Source of the DNA: Atherix ibis
Lineage: Eukaryota > Arthropoda > Insecta > Diptera > Athericidae
Reading direction: 5' to 3'
Assembly: GCA_958298945.1 (NCBI GenBank)
Contig: OY282605.1
Location: forward strand, 111,844,267 to 111,908,266
Length of the DNA stretch: 64,000 nucleotides
Shown: positions 49,943 through 61,087 of the stretch, in pieces
How the letters are laid out: every line of letters begins with the position of its first letter
How positions within the stretch are numbered: position 1 is the first letter of the stretch
Position numbers and translations under genes: made by a program
The notes under the pieces: model-generated
Database searches by the model: none
Told to the model about the DNA's origin: nothing
The model's input: only the letters and a program-made list of their open reading frames with translations

Positions 49943-52411
49943 TTTAACGCTAAAATAGGCCGGGACAACACTGATCTTCGCTCGATCATTGGAACACACA
50001 GCCTTCATGCAGAGGGAAATGACAACGGGAACCGTCTCACTGACCTCTGCTCAACTCATCAACTATTCATCGGTGGCACCAAGTTTCCTCACAAGAACAT
50101 CCACAAATACACCTGGCAGTCTCCGGATCGCGTGACCCGCAACCAGATAGACCACATCCTAATAAGCAAAAAATTCCTCGGATCGCTACTGGACGTCAAG
50201 ACAATCCGAGGAGCTGACATATACAGCGACCATCAGCTGTTACTTGGGGTGGTCAGACTAAGGCCTGCGGCAACCAAGAAACGACAAGATCGCGCAGAAC
50301 GCAGGCACGACATCCAACGCCTGCAGAATCCAGAGACAGCCGAGGTATTTGCGAACAAGCTGGAGGAAGTTAGCCACAATGCCGAAAGGCTGACATGGCC
50401 TTCTCTACTGGGCAAACTAAAGTCCGCTGCAGAGGAAGCAACGGGCTTTCGGAACTACAAGAGGAAAGAGTGGATCCGCGAGTCAACCTGGACTCAAATA
50501 GGAAAACGAAGAAAGCTGAAAGGTCTACTCCAAACTGCTCAAACTCGCGAGGAAAGGCAACATCTACAGACGAGGTACGACCTTGCTCAAAAGATGGTCA
50601 AACGTATGGCAAGGGATGACAAGAGGAACTACTTCAACGAAATAGCGAGCAAAGCAGAAGCCGCTGCACACCGGAGCGATATCCGCAGTGTCTATGCATC
50701 AATTCGCAAACTATCCGGAAGAATAACACCCTCACTGCCACCACTTAAGGACAAAGACGGTCAAACTCTCCCCACGGATGAAGAACAACTCGACCGCTGG
50801 AAGGAATTCTTCTCAGAATCCCTTCCAATAGCTCCAGATTTCCATCCTCCTCCTACAGTGATGCGCAGAAACCCACAAAGATCCATCCCAACAACACCAC
50901 CTACGATTACGGAGATCACAACAGCAATCAACAAGCTTAAGAACAGCAAAGCACCCGGACCTGACAACCTGGCCCCAGAAGTTCTGAAGTTTGACCCACC
51001 ACTTCTGGCCTCGCTGTTGCATCCTATAATCGTAAAAGCCTGGACACAATGCCACTTCCCGGACAGCTGGAAAGAAGGAGTAATTATCACCATCCCGAAG
51101 AAAGGTGACCTTGGCGATTGCAAAAATTGGAGGGGAATCACGCTGCTGAACACCATCCAGAAACTAATCGCATCAATCATCCTGACTCGCATCACTCCAA
51201 CAGTGGAAAGTGCCCTCCGCAACGAGCAGTCTGGATTTAGACCAAACCGCTCCTGTATTGATCACATCAACAGCCTAAGAATGATCATTGAACAGTCGAA
51301 CGAATGGAACAGCCCGCTTTATCTTCTCTTCGTTGACTTCGAAAGAGCCTTCGACATGATTTCTCGCGACGCCATCTGGAGTGCTCTGGCTGAACTGGGC
51401 ATCCCGCAGGCCATAATCGATCTAATCCGAGAACTATACCGCGAGGCCCCGTGTAGAGTGCGTCTCAAAGGACGAAACAGCGATACATTCAACATCTCGA
51501 GAGGAGTCAGGCAGGGTTGCATAATCTCGCCTATCCTCTTCATAATCGCCCTAGACCAAGTTCTTCAACGCACGAACAGCACAGCCAGCAACGGTATACA
51601 GTGGACACTGCGTGAGAAGCTCCACGACCTGGACTACGCCGACGACATATGCCTCATGTCCCACACCTTCAACGGCATTCAGGAGAAACTGAATGCACTG
51701 GCCTCCAACGCAGAAAAAGTTGGGATGAGAATCAACATCAAAAAGACCAAATTGATGCGTGTCGGCGCCACCTGCGAGAGACCCTTGATGCTACACGGTA
51801 CCCAAGTTGAAGATGTCGAAAAGTTCTGTTACCTTGGCAGCATGCTCAGCAAGGATGGTGGAACTGAAATAGACATCCAAACGCGCATCAACAAGGCGCG
51901 ACAAGCGTACACCTCACTTGGGAACGTATGGCGTTCCAATCATCTCTCCATAGCACTCAAACTTCGAATATTCAACTCAAACGTCAAGCCAGTCCTGCTG
52001 TACGGCTGCGAAACATGGAAAGTAACAGTCAGCACGACTCGCAAGCCACAGGCATTTGTGAACAGATGCTTGAGACGCATAAGTAAGATCTTCTGGCCGA
52101 ACTGGATAACGAACGATGAGCTGCTTCTTCTCACGAAGCAAATACCCCTGCTAGATAACATCAAACGCAGGAAATGGAGTTGGATTGGCCACACCTTGCG
52201 AAAACCACCTACGGACATAGCAAGGATGGCACTAGATTGGAACCCACAGGGCAATCGCAGCAGAGGACGTCCAAGGACCACTTGGAGAAGATCAGTCGAG
52301 CGCGAACACCAACAAACTGGCAAATCATGGTCGGAAGTAAAAAGGCTCGCTCAAGACAGATGCAGATGGAGAGAGTTCGCAGAGGCTCTAGTGCCGCTAT
52401 ATGCTCCATAG
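49943..52411 (+). pseudogene. LINE endonuclease (C-terminal part) and reverse transcriptase, 822 codons open
   Basis: The frame is open from the left junction to the stop at 52409-52411; the Val/GTG at 50132 is only an internal codon. The APE endonuclease remnant covers roughly residues 1-105 and includes NQIDHILIS and the catalytic SDH (Ser95-Asp96-His97). The RT domain follows, with APGPDNLAPEVL, SGFRPNRSCIDHI, LFVDFERAFD, GVRQGCIISPILF and the catalytic YADD at residues 565-568. After the RT comes a CFYLGSM-like thumb block (FCYLGSMLSKDGG), then LLYGCETW and a tail with WIGHTLRKPP and RGRPRTTWRR. This tail is common in RTE-related and other insect endonuclease-RT proteins; I do not assign the clade firmly. 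The protein lacks its start and most of the endonuclease, hence the pseudogene call. Confidence 0.92.
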
Positions 52412-52488
52412 GAGTGACTGTGTTCTCATGTCTATGTGTAACATAGAAATGAAAACCTGTCAAATAAAAAAAAAAAAAAAAAAAAAAT
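49943..52488 (+). mobile_element. Young 5'-truncated LINE (non-LTR retrotransposon)
   Basis: The element begins inside the endonuclease coding region (TTT AAC GCT = Phe-Asn-Ala of the usual DFNA motif). It ends in a poly(A) tail at about 52465-52488 after CCTGTCAAATA. An 11-bp duplication (AAAAATACAAT) flanks it. The remaining ORF is fully open and much richer in GC than the host DNA, which, with the clean tail and duplication, points to a recent target-primed insertion. 5' truncation is the usual outcome of incomplete reverse transcription. Confidence 0.9.
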
Positions 52489-52494
52489 ACAATA
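52484..52494. repeat. Right target-site duplication of the LINE
   Basis: AAAAATACAAT follows, and partly merges with, the poly(A) tail and equals the 11 bases before the element's 5' junction. Confidence 0.75.
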
Positions 52495-52499
52495 TATTT

Positions 52500-53389
52500 T
52501 CATTGCTAATCTGAGCAATAATTTTAAAATTAAAATAATATAAGTTATTGAACTGGTGTACGAAAATTATGCAAGATTAATCTAAAAGATATTCCAAATA
52601 TTTTTTTCAAATTTATCTTTTATTTTATGTTTAAAAAGCAACAAAATAAAAGATAGATTATGAAAAAAATCAAATAAAAGGGCTGAATAGCAATTTTCTT
52701 GTTCGTATCTTAAACATTTGTATTCTATTAATAATTCAATTGAAAATAATAATAAAAATTCTTACAATAGATGCCCCCAACCACCTCTCCGAAAATCGAT
52801 TTATTAAAAATATGTAAATTTTTTTTTGTTAAATTATTAAAAATGACTCTAAGATGATAAGGCTTTGCGCAGTAAAAAAAATGAGAGCTGCATCATACTA
52901 AAATATGAACAAAATCGTATTTTAGTAACATATTCATCATTTTCAAAATCCAAATTGTTTCCTCCTAAAGACACGAACACAAAATATAAGACACATCAAT
53001 AAGAAACATTGGTCTATGCTTAATCTTTTAAATCATTCACGCCTGGCAAAGGTATTTTTAGGTGAATATCTCACTATTCTAGAAATATGGTATTTTGAAA
53101 ACTCTTCTTTAAAAAAAAATGTGGTACTTTCTTAATAATCTATTTATTAAAAAAAAAATTTTATTCAAATAATTTTTTTCAAAAATAAACTATATAGAGG
53201 ATACAAACAACAAAATATAAAAACATAATTAAAATTTTTCATGCATTTATATAGCATAAATATAATTGTTTTTATTCATATTTAAAATTTTACAGTTATT
53301 TATTTAATAATTATCTATTTCACTGAAATATACTTTTATATTTAGATCGGGAAGAGAATCTATTAATAATTTTGATGTTAATAGTAGTT
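52500..53389. other. AT-rich DNA including 3' UTR of the HMG-box gene
   Basis: This lies downstream of the minus-strand gene ending at 53390. Several TTTATT hexamers (AATAAA on the minus strand), for example near 53145, 53275 and 53299, could serve as poly(A) signals. No coding sequence is seen. Confidence 0.5.
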
Positions 53390-55099
53390 TCAATTTGAAT
53401 CTAAAAGTGGTTCAGTACGTAAACTATTGCTCTTCACCCAACTAGAAAACACATCTCTGAAAAAAAATTGTAAAAAAAGCATTATAATATTTATTGTATA
53501 TTATTTGATATTACAAAATAGATATACCTGCAATGTATAATAACACACTCGTTACTACAGTATTCATCTTCCCAATCTGGATTAACAACACCAGAATTAT
53601 TACACCCAACACGAATACATTTTTGGGACGCATCTGTGCTAGTGTGATTTTCCATTGTAAGGCCTGAATTGTTGTTCATAACCTATTATTTTTTAAAAAA
53701 TGTAAAATATTTTAATGAATTTTTAAGCACAAAACTCTTTTAACATAAATTTTTCGAGATTTTTTAAATAAATACTTTATTTATTCAGACAGCAAAATAT
53801 CTTCATGTTATAATATATATGTTATATAAGTTAAATTGAAAATAATTGGCAAATCTTTTTTAATAATAAAAAGTAAATAATCAGCACATCTCCATTTTAA
53901 ATCATTTTATTTTCAAAAGAAAAAAGGAAACTGTTTATGTACAAACCTGTTTGTTAACTTCATTTGCATTTGAGAAATTTTCAGCAATTGCATCATGAGG
54001 AGGACTTTGAATGGACTAGAATAGAAAGGTTTTAAATATGAAAATTAAAAGAATTCTTAAGTGAAAAGAAAATCTACCATAGAAGCCATACAAATATATA
54101 CCTGATTTGTTTGGAATGCACTCGACGATTCGAGATTACCGGTTGTATTTGTTGGAGAAAGTATGGAATTTTTTCGAGGAGATTTGACGGAATCCTGCAT
54201 TAATTGTTCGTCCGAAACGGAAGTCTAAAAAAATGATTTATTAACATTTTCATAAACTGTTACATATCATATCTCAATCCGTTTAATACAATTACATATG
54301 TACCTTAATAGACATGACTGTTCTTTGACTCCCAGGCGCTTTAATATATTCAATTCTGGCCTTTTCAGCTTTCTGCTTATAAACCTAAATGTTTTTAAAG
54401 TACAATTATACATAAATAAATTTATCAATATTATATTTAGTGATATAAATTATAAATTTACATTTTTATGTTCTGCATCGAGGGCGTCCCACATAGACGA
54501 TACTATAGCGGAGACCTGTGCAAATGTAGCATTCGGATTTTGCCCTTTAATAGCTGCTTGTGTATCACGAAAAAACAATGCATATGCGTGTGGTCTAAAT
54601 TAAATAATTACAATTATATTATAATCTAATTTCAATTCAAATATGAAAGGTGCATTATTACTTTTGCGGTTGTTTAGGATCTCGTAATAATTTTTTACAA
54701 TTCAAATCGTCTGTTTGGGTATTATCTATTGATAAACTATTTCCAGAACATTTCTAAAATTATAAAATTACAAGAGTTTAATTGCAATTATTTTCAATTC
54801 AAATTTTAATTATTATTTCTAGCATAAATTTATGAAAGCATTTATTACAAAACAATTGATTAGTTATAGTGTTAATTTGATTAGTTTTTGATTAAAATTT
54901 AGATTAAATTTTGACGTTTTGCGTATCTCATGTAGCAAGAAGATAAAAGTACTACCAAACAATTAGATAACCATTATTTTTAACAATTCAAATTATTGCA
55001 AATGTATAATTGTCCATTTATGTATAATAAATTGTTTAAATATAAATTCTAATTACTTACAAGAATATTAATTCCCGCTTCACCACCGGTCACTTCCAT
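53390..55099 (-). CDS. TOX-family HMG-box protein, 252 aa, 8 exons
   Basis: Exons, in coding order: 55099-55061, 54753-54662, 54594-54462, 54384-54304, 54224-54102, 54015-53947, 53682-53528 and 53456-53390. All junctions are GT-AG and the frame is kept to TGA. The protein starts MEVTGGEAG. An HMG box of the TOX type spans about residues 39-104, with [16 protein letters not shown], then [20 protein letters not shown]. This domain bends DNA in the nucleus. A Ser/Asn-rich middle follows. The C-terminus holds a conserved TOX block, CIRVGC ... [19 protein letters not shown], with cysteines at 201, 206, 221, 225 and 230 that could bind metal. It is much shorter than vertebrate TOX proteins. The Drosophila counterpart is probably CG12104 (from memory). 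Cdc45 lies upstream on the same strand, but 1.6 kb separates the two and they are not one transcript. Confidence 0.9.
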
Positions 55100-56716
55100 G
55101 TGCAGGATTCCAGTGGATTTTTTTATATTTTAATTAAAGAAATTTCTCTCTTTAAGATTATAAGTTATAATTCGTTTTTTAAATTAGTATCTAAAAAATA
55201 TAAAAATTTCTGAATTAATTACTTTTTATAAATAAAAACCTAACGCAGATTTTAAGAAATAAAACTGGCTAATAAATAAGAGTATCGGTTATTTATTGAT
55301 TACAATTTAAAACTAAAATATCAGAAGTACATATATTCATATAATTATATTAGTAAAAAATTATGCTTTTCTGAATATACATCAATTTGGAAAGTTGATC
55401 TATGCGATTAGATGACAATTTCGATATCAGTTCTAGTATTATGAAAAATCTCTAAGCTTCCCACTTCTTTAATTACTTTTCGCTTTTGAATACGATAAGG
55501 TTGACTTTATTGATAATCTGTACCTATTTTGCCTTGATATCTATTTTGAAAATAAGTAAAAAAACATTATTTTAGTGAATAATTTAATATAAAAGATTTC
55601 GCATCACACCTAAGCGCACACAATATTGTTTACATCAGACATTTGTCAATTCTCAATTGTCAAAATGTACTACCAATAGAATAATACCAAAGTTATTTTG
55701 AGAAGCCATTCCTTAGCAACAAAGCAGGCATTTGTAACGTAAAAGATATATACAACCTTACAAATGTATTAAAAAATTTTTTTCCAATTTAATTGATTTT
55801 TATAAATTTTATATTAGATTTTCATAAACAAATTATAATTAACAATAAAATTTAGCAATTTAGCAAAGATATTTATCGTATATGATATTTGAAACCATAC
55901 AAATGCACTAAAATGTTACTTAGTAACCAGCTGTCCAATATAAGTTCCTATCTCTTTAAACGAACCGAACGGTGTTTATAAATTTTTATTTCATCAAATT
56001 AAACAATGCCTTTTAAAAAAATTAATTACCTACTCGTTGCTATCTGCAATAAAATATGTTGATAAATTCTATTTGTAATGATTTTGGTGAAAATAAACTA
56101 GAAAACCCAATTGAGAAATACTAATTCAGTTTTAGTATTTTTTACAACAAAAAGTTGTTTACTTAAAAAATTTTATTGGGTCCAAATAACATATACAAGA
56201 GTTGTGTGGGTTGTTCCATAAATACTGTAAAATAATTGCTATGTTCTGCGATTGAATATATCTTCAAAATTATTTGTTGCTTATTATAATAACAGCTTAT
56301 ATATTAAATATAAAAAATATACAATTCTTAAATGCTATTTTTAGATTATATTATAAAACTTCTATTTTACAATGTAAGATTTTTTGATTATTCGTAAATT
56401 GTACTTACAAGAATCCAATATTATTGAAAAATGCATAACTGTATGTGAGCAAATAAAATTTAATACCAACTAGTAATACTAAATAATTAGAATTCCAATA
56501 AATTTAAACATTCTATTTTATAAGAAAACTACATTATTTTTTTTGTAAAATTATAGCAGATCAATAATCTTGTACTATCTCAATTAATATATTTAAAATT
56601 TGTCTTAACTTTACATTAAATTACAAAAAGAAATAATAAATTAAGTAATTAATTATAGAGTATAGCTAAAAGACGAAAAAAAGAACTTTACAGAAGTTAT
56701 ATTTAATTTGTACCGG
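55100..56716. other. Promoter side of the TOX-like gene and 3' side of Cdc45
   Basis: These 1.6 kb separate two minus-strand genes. The part next to 55100 must include the promoter and 5' UTR of the HMG-box gene; the part next to 56716 includes the Cdc45 3' UTR. The sequence is AT-rich, and I see no TATA or other core-promoter motif that I would call. Confidence 0.5.
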
Positions 56717-58399
56717 CTAGCTTAAAAGAACTGTAAGTGCATCTAAAAATTTCGTTAAATCTGATTGCTTAATTTGTATAAGAGATGTTTCGAATGAATC
56801 TTGCAAAATTTGTGAATTACTATTGGCAGCAGCTTGCTGAAAGGCTTTAGCAAAAAAATTTTTTGAGGAATCTTCTCGGACTGGTGATATTCCGACAACC
56901 AAGTATAATTCTCTACCGATGTCTATTGGACAGCAAGCAATCAACGGTAAATCTGGAGCACGCCGAGACCGAGTTCCTGCTACATGACCATGAAGAATAA
57001 ATTTTGCTAACATTATTAGTGCATATGGATAAGAGAAAAGTGAATTTTCTTCTGATAGTATATAATACAGAAACGGTCCAGCGCTTCGAACTTGACGCAT
57101 TTCGAGACTATTGTGAACTTGTTTGAAGATTGCTGAAAGGAGCTGCTTTGCCGATTCAATTCCATTCGTTAGAATCTCCCTATTCGTTCTTGAAAGACTA
57201 TCGAGAGCTTCCAAAAAACAATGCTCTGGTGTCCGATCACTTTTTATGGAAATTAATATGGCAATCATACTGTACACATAGTCAGCTGCTGAAAATCTAT
57301 TACGATAACCGTACTGCATTGTAAATGAACCGTATACGATGTCAGGAATGTCGTATTTCTCTGCTAATTTCTCGATCATCTCGAAAAACTCTTTCCGCAA
57401 CTCTAAATCCATTGCACTGAAAGCCTGTTTTGCCTGAACTAAAGGAAGGCCGATTTCCACTAGCAGCTCATTTAGTCGCTTCTCACCGCGCAGCGTCCAC
57501 AATTTCAACTTGCAGGCACAGTACATTGAATGCTTCATCGACTCTTGAATACTCCAATGTCGATAAAGTGCCAAATGGAGATCATTTTCGAAATTAATCT
57601 TCACATTTGTTTGATTTGTCTGATCATTATTCTTAATTGTTAGACGGGATACATGACTCTGTATATTATTTATTTCCAATGTGTATGTTGAACTTTCAAT
57701 TTTGCCCAAAACTAATTGTTCAGTTACACCTACAATGGCCCACCACAACTGGTCTAGCGAATCTTTCGACAATTTCCACGCTAGCTCAAATATTAAAAGT
57801 GCTGAACTTCGACTATAAAAATTATATTGGGTGTACTCGAACATAACACGATCCCGTTCTTCTTCCCATTGGCGTCTATCTCGTCTCCTTTGTATTTGTT
57901 TTTGAAATTTGTCAACATAACGCTCGCCTCTTGCATCAGCCCCGCCTTCGATTTCTTCTTCACTTCCATCTATTTCCTCTTCATCATCAGACTCACGGAA
58001 TATACTCTCAAAGGACGGTACAGATTCGTCTACACCTTGATCTGATAGAATGCACACCTGACTATCACTATAGATGTTACACACATCAAAGGGTCTATGC
58101 GAATCACAGATGAAAAATTTCACATCATCTTCAGGTTGAAGTACTTCTACAATATCAACACTTGCCCCACAATTAATCAAAATAACGTATTTTATATCTT
58201 CTTGATTGTCAGCAAACGCTCGCTGCATGCCAGCCATTCCCATAATTGGAACAACTGAGTACACCATGTGATCATATTTAAATAACGATTGCAGAATTTT
58301 ACTCGCACAAATCCCATCGATATCATAATTAACTATTATTAAAATACGTTTCCCTTTAAGCACATTATAAAATTCACTTTTAATATCTTGAATGAACAT
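56717..58399 (-). CDS. Cdc45: Cdc45, replication-fork helicase factor, 560 aa
   Basis: Cdc45 joins Mcm2-7 and GINS to form the CMG helicase that opens DNA at eukaryotic replication forks. The gene is one uninterrupted exon. The start is ATG at 58399 (MFIQDIKSEFYNVL), which matches the conserved Cdc45 N-terminus; the open frame runs four codons further up, but only to a GTG. The protein shows the DHH-family-derived N-terminal fold: NYDIDGICASKIL (Asp26 and Asp28) and FICDSHRPFDVCNIY (Asp99-Ser-His-Arg). An acidic loop follows, rich in Asp/Glu (about residues 134-155), then a basic segment (QIQRRRDRRQW) and the C-terminal half with AGPFLYYILSEENSLFSYPYA. Length fits the fly family, about 560-590 aa. 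It is divergent from MED27, 601 bp away. Confidence 0.97.
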   Translation of the reverse strand: MFIQDIKSEFYNVLKGKRILIIVNYDIDGICASKILQSLFKYDHMVYSVVPIMGMAGMQRAFADNQEDIKYVILINCGASVDIVEVLQPEDDVKFFICDSHRPFDVCNIYSDSQVCILSDQGVDESVPSFESIFRESDDEEEIDGSEEEIEGGADARGERYVDKFQKQIQRRRDRRQWEEERDRVMFEYTQYNFYSRSSALLIFELAWKLSKDSLDQLWWAIVGVTEQLVLGKIESSTYTLEINNIQSHVSRLTIKNNDQTNQTNVKINFENDLHLALYRHWSIQESMKHSMYCACKLKLWTLRGEKRLNELLVEIGLPLVQAKQAFSAMDLELRKEFFEMIEKLAEKYDIPDIVYGSFTMQYGYRNRFSAADYVYSMIAILISIKSDRTPEHCFLEALDSLSRTNREILTNGIESAKQLLSAIFKQVHNSLEMRQVRSAGPFLYYILSEENSLFSYPYALIMLAKFILHGHVAGTRSRRAPDLPLIACCPIDIGRELYLVVGISPVREDSSKNFFAKAFQQAAANSNSQILQDSFETSLIQIKQSDLTKFLDALTVLLS

Positions 58400-59000
58400 T
58401 TTTACTTGCACAGTAAACTGGTATTCTCAAATTATATCTCATATGTACGTTATGTGCTTTATTTTCAATAAATATTATTTATAATTTGAACATATTTCAT
58501 GCTATTAACAGATAATTTACTATTAAATTAGAAAATTACTTTGTAAATTTTGTGCCTCCATTATAAGCCCAACTATTCGCGTTTTTTTCTTTAAAACTTT
58601 GTGTTCAATGTTGAAGGTTGTGTTTTGAATTGATGCGATCGTATACAAGTAATGCCATAATAACAACAATTCCCCATTGCAGCATTTGTCTTCGTAAGTA
58701 TATTTAATTTATTTATCATTTATATTATTTTTATTCTGAAATGCTTATTTTCAAAGACAAATATTATATGAATAAATGTTTCTTTAATACATAAAATAAG
58801 TACTTTTATAGAAATATTGCCTTAAGCGGTTCTTGGTAAATCATATAACCAAGAAGACGATATCAAATTATTTTTAACGCAATACTATAAGACATTGCAA
58901 AGCTTAGTATCTATTTACCCATTCTGGGTTCGATATATTTTGTGTTGTTCTATTTGGTCGTGTGATATTCCTTGTAAACAACATTGGTGTATTTGAAAAA
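58400..59000. promoter_or_regulatory. Divergent intergenic region between Cdc45 and MED27
   Basis: These 601 bp separate the start codons of two head-to-head housekeeping genes, so both promoters must lie here or overlap. A consensus-like donor GTAAGTATAT sits near 58695 on the MED27 strand and could begin a 5' UTR intron. I see no clear TATA box and no perfect TATCGATA (DRE) site. Confidence 0.6.
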
Positions 59001-60243
59001 ATGGACCAACTAAATTCGGGGATGATATCTATTTTAAATTTGCGTGCATATGTTGGCCAAATATTTGAAACATTAGCAAATGGAGTACGAGCGGAACATG
59101 GTGAAGAAGGCAAAGAAAGTAAATTTATCTTAGAATTTCAAGAACTTTTCAACAGTGTCAACATAAACTTAAGGTGTATATACGTTCCCTTAGAAAAAAA
59201 ATAGAATTAGCTGCATTTTAAATAATAAAAAGCTAATTCCATTTATATTGTAGGGAAGTTGAGTCGATACTTAATGGATTGACACCACCGCCAGGAGCTT
59301 TTAACTTAGGCAATACATCTTTCCTTGCACAAGAAGTAACCCAAGAGAGGCAATCATTGTATCCGCAATTGGTGAATAGTTACAAATGGATCAACAAAGT
59401 GTGTAAAATTTATTCAAAATAATTATGTATATTTAAGATATTGTAACAGTTTCGTTCGGTTTAATGTAGATACATGATTATAGTTTATTAGCTAATAATT
59501 TATTGACGAGTAATTCATTACGTCGTGCGTATATAACTAACTCAAACAAGCGAGGAAGATTGCCAATTTCTTCATGTAACAATACAAATCCACAGTAAGC
59601 TTAAAACCTAAATTAATTCAAATTATTTAAAAAATATTCAATATTTTTTCTACAGACATTTAGATAAGCTATTAAACGATATCAATTGGAATGCTATGCA
59701 AACGAGCTATAAGATATGCCGCCCATTTGGTTCCAATGCTGTTGTTATTGTAATTATAGAGTTAAATACTCCTTTTTTTATAAATAAAATTACGAAAGTT
59801 TCAATTTAGGTTAACATTGGTAGAGTTTTGAAAGCGGCAATTGTTTTTAAAGGTGTACTAATCGAATGGGTAACTGTTCGAGGAGCCGATGAACAATTGG
59901 AAGTAGACGAGCTATGGACTGAGTCGCGGTACGAAGTGTTTCGAAAAGTACAAGAACAAGCACATTCTGCGATGTTACACTTTTATTCACCGACCTTGCT
60001 AGATTTGGCCGTTATGAGCTACATGGTACGTATTCATAAGATATAAAAATATTTTAGCATTTTTGCCAGTATAATCAATTTATTTCGATTTAAATTATAT
60101 TTTAGACATGGATTAACAGCTACAATAAATTATTCATTGAGCCATGCAAAAGATGTGGAAAGCACATGCACAATGCTTTACCTCCAACTTGGAGAGATGT
60201 GCGAACGCTGGAACCATTTCATGAAGAGTGCCGGAATTGTTAG
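59001..60243 (+). CDS. MED27: Mediator subunit 27 (MED27), 296 aa, 6 exons
   Basis: MED27 is a subunit of the Mediator complex, which links transcription factors to RNA polymerase II in the nucleus. Exons: 59001-59173, 59254-59398, 59470-59594, 59656-59749, 59810-60025 and 60106-60243. Introns are 60-80 bp with GT-AG ends and the frame is kept to TAG. The start ATG (MDQLNSGMIS) matches the fly MED27 N-terminus; the in-frame codons further up (from 58962) do not look conserved. Landmarks are QLVNSYKWINK, then YKICRPFGSNAVVI, GVLIEWVTVRG, LWTESRYEVFRKVQEQAHSA, and the C-terminal zinc-finger-like FIEPCKRCGKHMHN ... EECRNC. Length agrees with Drosophila MED27 (about 293 aa). Its 3' end faces that of Megator. 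Confidence 0.97.
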
Positions 60244-61087
60244 TGAACTTATTTTTTTTGTATTTTGTGATCGAAAATTAATGTTATCTTTTTTATAAAA
60301 GCATAATAAAATATAAAATTTTTAATAAAAAGTGAAAAAAATTGTATCATTTTTTCAATTGAAATTTAATGAGCAAATGGTGTTCAATGCGGAAACACGA
60401 GAATATTAAAAAAAGCTTGAAGTACTACGGGCACAGCTAGTGCTAGAAAAATCTTGTTAAATCCGCGAACATGGTTATAGCAATGTTCAAATAATTATGT
60501 ACTCGTAAATGCATAGCATAAACTGTTGAAGAAGTAGAGTTCGGTGTTTCTTTTAATTATTTCAAGATTAGTACTGAATTGTATATTCTAATCGCCACGA
60601 CACAAGGTTATTTGGCAACAAAAGAAATCGGGATAAGGAAATTAAAGTAGAAATGTTGAAGGCAAAGTGGTTTTTGGGAATTAGCGTAGGACCATACCGC
60701 AGTGGAATTCGAATTCCATAACCCCTTCGATGGTAGTCCAATACGTTAACGACTATATTACCACGTCGGCTTAATTTCGTGGAGTATCAAACCTTTTTGG
60801 AAAAAAGCAACGATTAAAACTGAAAACAATTGGTCAATTTCCAACATTTTACTTTATTAGATTGGTTTAAACGCAGTCTGACAAATTTTTATAAAGCAGA
60901 TTAAAGGAAAAATAAATAACACAGTTCGCCTTTTTTTGAAATTTTTGTCTTGTTTATAATTAAAAATAAAATAGAAAATAACTTTTAAATAAACCATTTT
61001 CATCATTAATCACATTAATTATTTGGAAATAAAACTGAACAGAATATAGATTCTTAGCATTAGCGATAACTTAAAATGAAAAAAAAT
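60244..61087. other. Tail-to-tail intergenic region of MED27 and Megator
   Basis: It contains the 3' UTRs of both genes. AATAAA-type signals for MED27 lie near 60304 and 60325; TTTATT near 60853 could serve the minus-strand gene. A tRNA-like relic at about 60690-60770 is listed separately. Confidence 0.6.
60690..60770 (-). pseudogene. tRNA-like relic (possibly SINE-derived)
   Basis: Read on the minus strand, the segment begins GCCGACGTGG. It then shows an A-box-like TGGTAATATAGTCGTTAACG and, about 30 bp later, a B-box-like GAATTCGAATTCC. The spacing resembles a tRNA gene. The 3' acceptor strand does not pair well with the GCCGACG start, so it is not an intact tRNA. A decayed tRNA copy or the head of a SINE would explain it. 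Confidence 0.35.

Noticed and set aside
50761..51222. 153-codon minus-strand frame opposite the LINE RT
   Set aside because: It is the antisense shadow of the reverse transcriptase, whose codon use leaves the other strand open.
58400..58411. Upstream extension of Cdc45 by four codons
   Set aside because: The open frame reaches only a GTG at 58411; ATG 58399 begins the conserved MFIQD sequence and is the better start.
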